From positions 744,001-808,000 of the forward strand of contig VXBA01005040.1 in the NCBI GenBank assembly GCA_013399895.1: a DNA stretch of 64,000 nucleotides, written 5' to 3'. The notes under the pieces were generated by a model, which worked only from the letters and a program-made list of their open reading frames with translations, did no database searches and was not told the origin of the DNA. This DNA is from Serilophus lunatus. Lineage: Eukaryota; Chordata; Aves; Passeriformes; Eurylaimidae. Of this stretch, positions 58,101 to 64,000 are shown in pieces. The translations under genes were made by a program, and so were the position numbers. Position 1 is the stretch's first letter. Each line of letters opens with the position of its first letter.

Positions 58101-61100
58101 AGTGGACAGTGCTGCTAGAGGGACAAAAGAGACCAAGAGCAGAGATGGATTGGGGATCATGGGGACAGAGCCAGACAGGTGTGGGTAATGGTTCCTTTCT
58201 CATTGTACAATGGTTGTACCTCTGTGGAGGGATGGGCATGTTATGCCTAGAGCTTGATCCTGAAGTCCAGGTACCAAGCTGGTCCCAGGGAGAGGCAGAT
58301 TCCTCAGGGCTCAGGTGGCTCCATGGGGTAAGCAGAGAGTGGCAGCAAGGAGGGGATTCCTGGTCTCAGCCTGACCTCCTTGTTCCCCAAGCTGGCCCAG
58401 GAGGCTCGGCGGATCTACGATGAGTTCCTGTCCAGCCACTCTGTCAGTCCTGTGAACATTGACAAGCAGGCCTGGATTGGGGAGGACATGCTGGCCACCC
58501 CCTCCCCAGACATGTTTCGCATCCAGCAGCTCCAGGTATGGGCAGCACCTGTGGACCACCTGCAGGATGGGGAGGGGCTGGGGGACCACCCTACATGTCA
58601 CCCAGTGTCACTGCTATCACTGTGGGGCTGTGCCGCAGGGCAGTGGCCAGAGCAAGCTGTAGGTCTTAAGCTCATACACCTTCCCTTTCCAGATCTTTAA
58701 CCTAATGAAGTTTGACAGCTACACGCGCTTTGTGAAATCCCCACTCTACCAGGCCTGCCTGCGGGCAGAGAGCCAGGGACATCCCCTGCCTGACCTGCGG
58801 CCCCACTCCCGCAGCAGCAGCCCCCCTCCTGACCTCAGCAAGGTGAGTAAGGGGGAAGGGGGAAATGGGGACATGTCTCTTCAGTGCTGGGTCTCTTCTC
58901 TGCTGTTTGGAGCAAACCCAATCTCAGTCTGAGGACAGACCAGTAGTCAGAGGTTCATGGAAAGGGAAACCTTGGTTATCCCCATGCTGAGATGCTGCTC
59001 AACTCACTCCAGAAGTCGAAGCTGAAGATGGGCAAGTCCCTGCCACTGGGTGTGGAGACAGCGGGCAATGGTGCCAACCACAGCCCCCGCAGGTCCTTCA
59101 GGAAGGGAGAGCGGCGGGAGCCCTCCTGGGCAGGTAGGTGCTGTGCTGAGCAGGACAGAGGGACTACACTACTCCTGAAGTGTGTTCATGTCCCCACCAC
59201 TGTCCCTCTATTTGTCCTAGAGGGGGGAGAAGGTGGCAGGAGCGCCATGCTGTGGCGGGAATCTCAGGGCTCACTCAACTCATCGGCCAGCCTGGACCTG
59301 GGCTTCCTCTCCTCGGCCAGCACAGCCACCAGCCCCTGGACGGAGGTGAGTTGTCACCACACCAGCCCCACAGCATCACCCTGCCACTGGTGGGGCTCAT
59401 CCCACCACATCCCTCCCTCAGGGCCAACGGAAGAGCCTGGGGGGCAGCGAGGCAGAGCTGCCAGCCAAGCCCATGAAGTACTGCTGTGTGTACCTGCCCG
59501 ATGGCACTGCCTCGCTGGCCTCTGTCCGGCCTGGCCACTCCATCCGTGAAATGCTGGCAGGGATATGTGAGAAGCGTGGCTTCAGCCTCCCCGACATCAA
59601 GGTCTACTTGGTGGGGAATGAGCAGGTAGGGCAGGCAGTGGGGACTAGGACCCCTAGCAGGCAGACTATCCCTGTGCTGGGACCACATGCCACGCTGTTG
59701 GCTCTCTCCTGACGGTTTGACTCTTGCAGAAAGCATTGGTGCTGGACCAGGAGTGCTCTGTGTTGGCAGACCAGGAGGTGAAGCTGGAGAACAGGATAAG
59801 TTTTGAGTGAGTGGAACCTTCAGGGCTGATGCCGTTGCCCACATGGGTCCAGTCCACATCACATGTGGGCACCCACAGTGCCCCACATCCAGCCCCGCAG
59901 GCAGTCCCGAATGCCCTGGCTCTGCCCCTGCTCATCCGTGTTTGCCTGTGACAGCCTTCTCTTCCCCTTCTGCAGCCTGGAAATCTCCTCCCTCAACAAG
60001 ACCATCCGCATCACGGCGAAGTCAACCAAGCGCATCCGGGAAGCGCTGCAGCCCGTGCTGGGGAAGTACGGTGTGAGCATGGAGCAGGCACTGCTGCGGA
60101 GGGTGAGGCTCATGCCTCGGGGGGCACAGCCCCAGCCCCTGTCATTGGGGGGAGCCACGGGTCTGGGGCTTGGGACAGGGCCTGCTACCTGTGACTAGGT
60201 GATGGAGAGCAGTGGTGAGTGATGGAGGCAGCCTGTGGCTCATAAAATCATCATTTTTGGGATGGGCTGTGGCACCCCACCGTGGGCTGGGAGGGAGCAG
60301 TGGTGTGGTGCACTGTGCAGCCCATGAGCCAGCAGGGTCTGGGTGGGGAGCTCAGAGGTCCTCAGCCTGGCTGCCTTTGCTGTGCCACAGTTGAGTGGGT
60401 GAGTGGGTGGGTGAGTGAGTGGGTGAGTGGGTGGGTGAGTGAGTGAGTGAGTGAGTGAGTGAGTGAGTGAGTGAGTGAGTGAGACACCACCTGGTTGTTC
60501 CTGTTGCAGCAAGGCGAGCTGGCTGTCCTGGACCTGGAGAAGCTGGTCACTACAGTGTCTGCTCAGAAACTTGTCCTGGAAACACCAGCAGGTAAAGTCT
60601 CTTCCCTCACAAACCATGTCCCCTCAAGCCATGCCACTCTGCAGAGTGCTCACAGGGCCAGGCTGCTTTCTGGTGGCCATGGCTCCAGCTCCCTGGGATG
60701 GGCTCCATCCTGTCACTGAACAGGTCAGGACCAGGATGCTGAGCATCACTTCCCTTGCAGATGTGCGAGTGATGGAGAGCACAGAGGCTGCAGCTGCCCC
60801 CTCCCCGCTCCGGAGTGAGGTGAGCTTAAGATCCCACCAGTGCTGGTCAGAGATGGCCACACAGCTGCTGCTGTGATCTGTGGGGAAGGTGGGTCCTGCT
60901 GTGGCCCCAGCACATGCTGCAGGGCTGGGCAGCGGATGCCAAGCTGGGAGCTGTGCTGTGGGAAGGCAGTGGGGATGCGGGCTGGGGGAAGAGCCATTTC
61001 CTCACCCCTTGGCTGACACCTGGGCTGCTCATGGCAGGAGGGAAGCCCCACAGAAACAGAATCTGACATGCGGTGGGAGATGCCCTCCTCCTTCTCCCGG

Positions 61101-61692
61101 CCACGGTCTTCGGCCGCCATGAACCTCAACCGCCGTACATATGACCTGGAAGGTGAGTCCTGGTGTGTCTGAAACCTGAGAGGCTGGGGCAAAACACAGG
61201 GTGAGGGATGCAGGACTCATGGCCTGCTGGGGTCGGGTACATGGTTCCATGAGCCTGGCCATGGGGATATGGTGGACTTGGGGTTCCCCAGCATGCTGGG
61301 CCTGGGTGCAGGGTCCCCTGGGTGCTGGCGTGGAGCAGGGAGAAGGTGCAGATGCTATGCCTGCGACATGATCAGGGTCATGTCAGGTGGAGAGGGCAGC
61401 CGAGGTGTTAGGACAGAGCCCCATTGCTGGGCTCAGGTGCATGACCTGCATTTCCCCAGGGCTGGTGGAGCTACTGAACCGTGCCCAGAGCTGCCGGGCC
61501 AACGACCAGCGTGGGCTGCTCTCCAAGGAGGACCTGGTCCTGCCTGACTTCCTCCAGCTGCCTGTGCAGGATGACAGTGCCTGTGAACGGTCTGATCAGC
61601 CCTGTATCCCACACCCAGGCTCTGAGGGAAGCAGCCATCCCAAGCCTGCAGAGCCTGCGCTGGCTCAGCCTTCGTTCGACCACAAGCTCTGA
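55157..61692 (+). CDS. RGS14: Regulator of G-protein signalling 14
   Basis: GTPase-activating protein for G-alpha i/o that also binds Ras/Rap and holds G-alpha i-GDP through a GoLoco motif; cytosol and membrane. Exons: 55157-55201, 56513-56534, 57606-57757, 57864-57956, 58392-58535, 58693-58842, 59013-59133, 59221-59345, 59422-59625, 59730-59806, 59976-60102, 60510-60591, 60761-60819, 61038-61152, 61460-61692, giving 582 aa (human 566). The RGS domain is about residues 55-175 (WAESFETLL, EFLKKEFSAENVYFWQACE, FNLMKFDSYTRFVKSPLY). The SQGSLNSSASLDLGFL linker follows. Tandem Ras-binding domains run about 295-440 (YCCVYLPDGTASL, KVYLVGNEQ). The GoLoco motif is about 506-530 (GLVELLNRAQ with DQRGLL). 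It ends PSFDHKL. The start matches the mammalian N-terminus ending NGRM, but the frame stays open to an in-frame ATG at 55010, so a 49-residue extension is possible. Confidence 0.96.
60392..60483 (+). repeat. GTGA/GGGT tetranucleotide array in RGS14 intron 11
   Basis: About 92 bases of GAGT with interspersed GGGT units end 26 bases before the exon at 60510. Every GTGAGT in it matches the consensus 5' splice site. Confidence 0.95.
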
Positions 61693-62998
61693 TGGGTCCT
61701 GCTGCACATCCACACCCAGCATGTGGTACCCCCGGGCCATGCCAGGGTTCAACACGGGGTCTGGCCAGCCCTGCCCTGCACTGCCGACACTGTCTGGACC
61801 ACAGATTCATCCACGTCCTGTCCCAAACTCTTGTGTCGTGTCACTGTGAGCGGCTGAGCAGCTGCCATGCCCCTCGGTGGGGTCACATCCCGCTGCACAT
61901 CAAGGGAGTCCTGTACATAGTTTGAACCCCCATTGCAAAGCACTTTGCAACATCCTGTGCAACTATCCTGCCCAGTGCCTCTGCCTGCAGCAGCACATCC
62001 TGCCCGTGCCAGGTTGGCACAGCCCCACTCATCATTTGGGTGGGGAAAGCACCCTTCCAGCTGAAGGGCAGGGGGGATAGAGAGGGTGAACGGAGTGACA
62101 AGGCAAGCTCCAGCCTTGAACTCCAGTTTAGAGACAGACAGGGTCAGGAGAACGTGTGCCCAGAGCTGAGAGCCAGATCCAGTCCCTGGCTCCATAGGAA
62201 TTGGCTGCCCCATTGTTGATGTGCAGGTCCACCCTTCCTGAGGAAGGTGAACATGGCCCTGCCAGACTGTGCCCTGGGCAGGCTTGTACTGTCTGCACTG
62301 CATGATCCTGCCACAGTAGCTCTGCTATGAACCAGGGCTCATTGTTCCTGCCCTGGGCAGAGGCAGAGCCATGTCGTGCCAAAAAAGCCTTGCTCCTGCC
62401 TACCAGAGACCCTACATGGGCAGCTGCTGAAGAGACCTACAGGTGCAAATCCCCATAGTCGCCCCACCCCATCCTGGCTGGGGCTGAGGGTGCTTAGCCC
62501 TCAGGGACAGGTCTGCCTGGTGCCAGAGAAATGCAGCACCCCTGGGTGCTGAGCACCTCAGCCTGGTGTGCAGATGCCCAGTGTGTGCCCAGCTTGTCAT
62601 TAACTGTGTTGGGCTGTAGCCTTCAGCTCAGTTCTGCCAGTCCTGGCTGTGCCCTGTGGGTCCCCATGCCCAGCAATGCAGTGTCCCCAGTGATCCAAGA
62701 CACAGTCTGCAATAGAGACAGCCCCCCAACAACAGCCAGAAGATCCCTTCACTATCCATATGTGCCAGGGCCATTCCTGGCTGTGTCTTGGGTAACCACT
62801 CTGTCACCACTCGCCGGCCAGAGGCAGAGGGGTGTCCCAGAGCCCCCAGGCTTGCCCAGGGATGGGGGCAAGGCCGCCCAGCCCCATGATGCCACAGCCA
62901 ATGGCAGCCCCACGGCTGCCCCCTGTCTCCATGGTGCTGCTCAGTCCTGTCTGTGGTGTGAAATCAGGGGAAAATAAAGAGCATTGCCTGAATGTGCA
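61693..62998 (+). other. RGS14: RGS14 3' UTR
   Basis: No further gene is seen between the RGS14 stop and the poly(A) signal at 62973-62978, so this ~1.3 kb is best read as 3' UTR. It is moderately GC-rich and holds no repeat I recognise. Confidence 0.65.
62973..62978 (+). other. Poly(A) signal AATAAA, RGS14
   Basis: AATAAA followed 15-40 bases later by TGAATGTGCATCTTTCCTTTCTCTGTTG, a U/GU-rich element. The best candidate for the RGS14 3' end. Confidence 0.7.
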
Positions 62999-62999
62999 T

Positions 63000-64000
63000 C
63001 TTTCCTTTCTCTGTTGCCAAGGCTGGATGGTGCTTTTCTCAACAGCAATGTCCTCCTAATACCCCTGTACCCCACAGAACTCTCCTGGGGCAAGGGCTGA
63101 ACTTGGGTCAGCCTTCAGCTTCATTGCCACCCTGACCAGCAACAAGGGGCAGTGCCAGGAGCTTGTTTTCCCGGCACTGCTGACGGAATAAGGGAAGCTG
63201 TAGAGCCGGCACAGCCAAGGACTTCAGCCCCAGCCCTGTCAATAAGTGACAGCCAAAGCTGCCAGGGCCTCACCAGGTTAATGATTGTGGGGGCAGCTGG
63301 CCAAGAGCCCCCGGGCATGGGGCAAGTGCGGACACCAGCCTACTGCCCACTGGCTGCACCCCCTGAGCTGAAGAGTCCCCAGGCCCTGCAGAGGCAGGAC
63401 ATGTCTCCTGCTGTGGCATCTCCTGGGCATTCAGCTCCTCAGTGGGGGAGGCTCAGTGATGCTCCAGCTATGGCAGAAATGTCCCCAGGCTGTCCCTGAG
63501 TTCCCTGGAGTACCCAAGGGATCTTCCCTTTCTCCCTCCATACAATTGCACCTGGCTCATCCATGGTGATGAGTCCTGGGAGTGCCTGATCCTGGGGAAA
63601 TGGGGATGTGGCAGCCATGCAGCCTCTCTGTGCCTACTCCCACAGGCACTGGGACTGGAGGGGCCTTTGGCCTCTGTCTCTCCCACAAACAGACATGGAC
63701 ATGAGCCAGTTAGATCTCCTGTGGGTGGATGGAAATTTGGCTGGAGGTGTATAAGCAGCAGGTAATGATAAACAGTGTTGAGGAGGTGGTGACGGCAGCG
63801 CTGGTGTCGCTCCGCTCCTGCCCACCCCAGCATCAGACATGCCGGGAAGATGCTCTGCCCCACGCAGCCCTCACAGCACTGCCAGGCTGAGACAGGCTCC
63901 CTGCCACCATCACACCTGACAGGACACGGGCATCGAACTAGTATTGAAGTCACCCACCACAGTGCCCTGGGGGTGAGGACATTATGCCCTGGGCAGAGCT
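63000..64000. other. Intergenic, nothing recognised
   Basis: No coding region, RNA gene or repeat could be supported. In mammals SLC34A1 follows RGS14, so its 5' flank may begin here, but I see no exon of it. Confidence 0.5.

Noticed and set aside
60392..60483. Minus-strand frame encoding a Thr-His-Ser-Leu repeat
   Set aside because: It is the translation of the tetranucleotide array antisense to RGS14, with no independent support.

Overview
This is vertebrate nuclear DNA, almost certainly from a bird. All protein genes are split by GT-AG introns. The interspersed repeats are CR1 LINE 3' ends, the dominant avian repeat, and every gene has a clear vertebrate orthologue. Genes are dense, introns are short and 5' ends are GC-rich, as in small avian chromosomes. 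From memory, the human counterparts lie on 5q31 (KIF20A, BRD8) and 5q35 (NHP2, N4BP3, B4GALT7, LMAN2, RGS14), so this segment probably corresponds to chicken chromosome 13. I cannot name the species.

Layout: KIF20A (minus, 237-7325; its C-terminal ~100 codons lie beyond the left edge) and BRD8 (plus, 8016-32189) are divergent and share a ~0.7 kb GC-rich promoter. BRD8 has a short form ending at 23106 and a long form with a second bromodomain ending at 32189. NHP2 (plus, 32948-34169) follows within about 0.7 kb and converges on N4BP3 (minus, 35372-37776, first non-coding exon near 39.4 kb). After about 4 kb with no recognised gene come three genes on the minus strand: B4GALT7 (43832-45859), LMAN2 (46549-49679) and an ARL3-like small GTPase (51240-53190). 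RGS14 (plus, 55157-61692) closes the window, and 63.0-64.0 kb holds nothing I can assign.

I reconstructed exons by hand from splice consensus plus protein similarity. All seven complete genes add up to whole codons: BRD8 short 951 aa, BRD8 long 1263, NHP2 149, N4BP3 599, B4GALT7 324, LMAN2 338, ARL3-like 187 and RGS14 582. The visible part of KIF20A is exactly 789 codons.

The genes do not form one pathway. KIF20A works in cytokinesis, BRD8 in the TIP60/NuA4 acetyltransferase complex, and NHP2 in H/ACA RNPs and telomerase. N4BP3 is a coiled-coil NEDD4 partner, B4GALT7 builds the glycosaminoglycan linker, LMAN2 is a cargo lectin, the ARL3-like protein is probably a ciliary or lipid-cargo GTPase, and RGS14 modulates G proteins and Ras.

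I found no new multi-gene system. The points most worth a second look are the exon-for-exon duplication of the BRD8 bromodomain, the ARL3-like paralogue between LMAN2 and RGS14, a CHR plus paired CCAAT promoter for KIF20A, G-rich tandem repeats near several gene starts, and a run of decoy splice donors just before an RGS14 exon.
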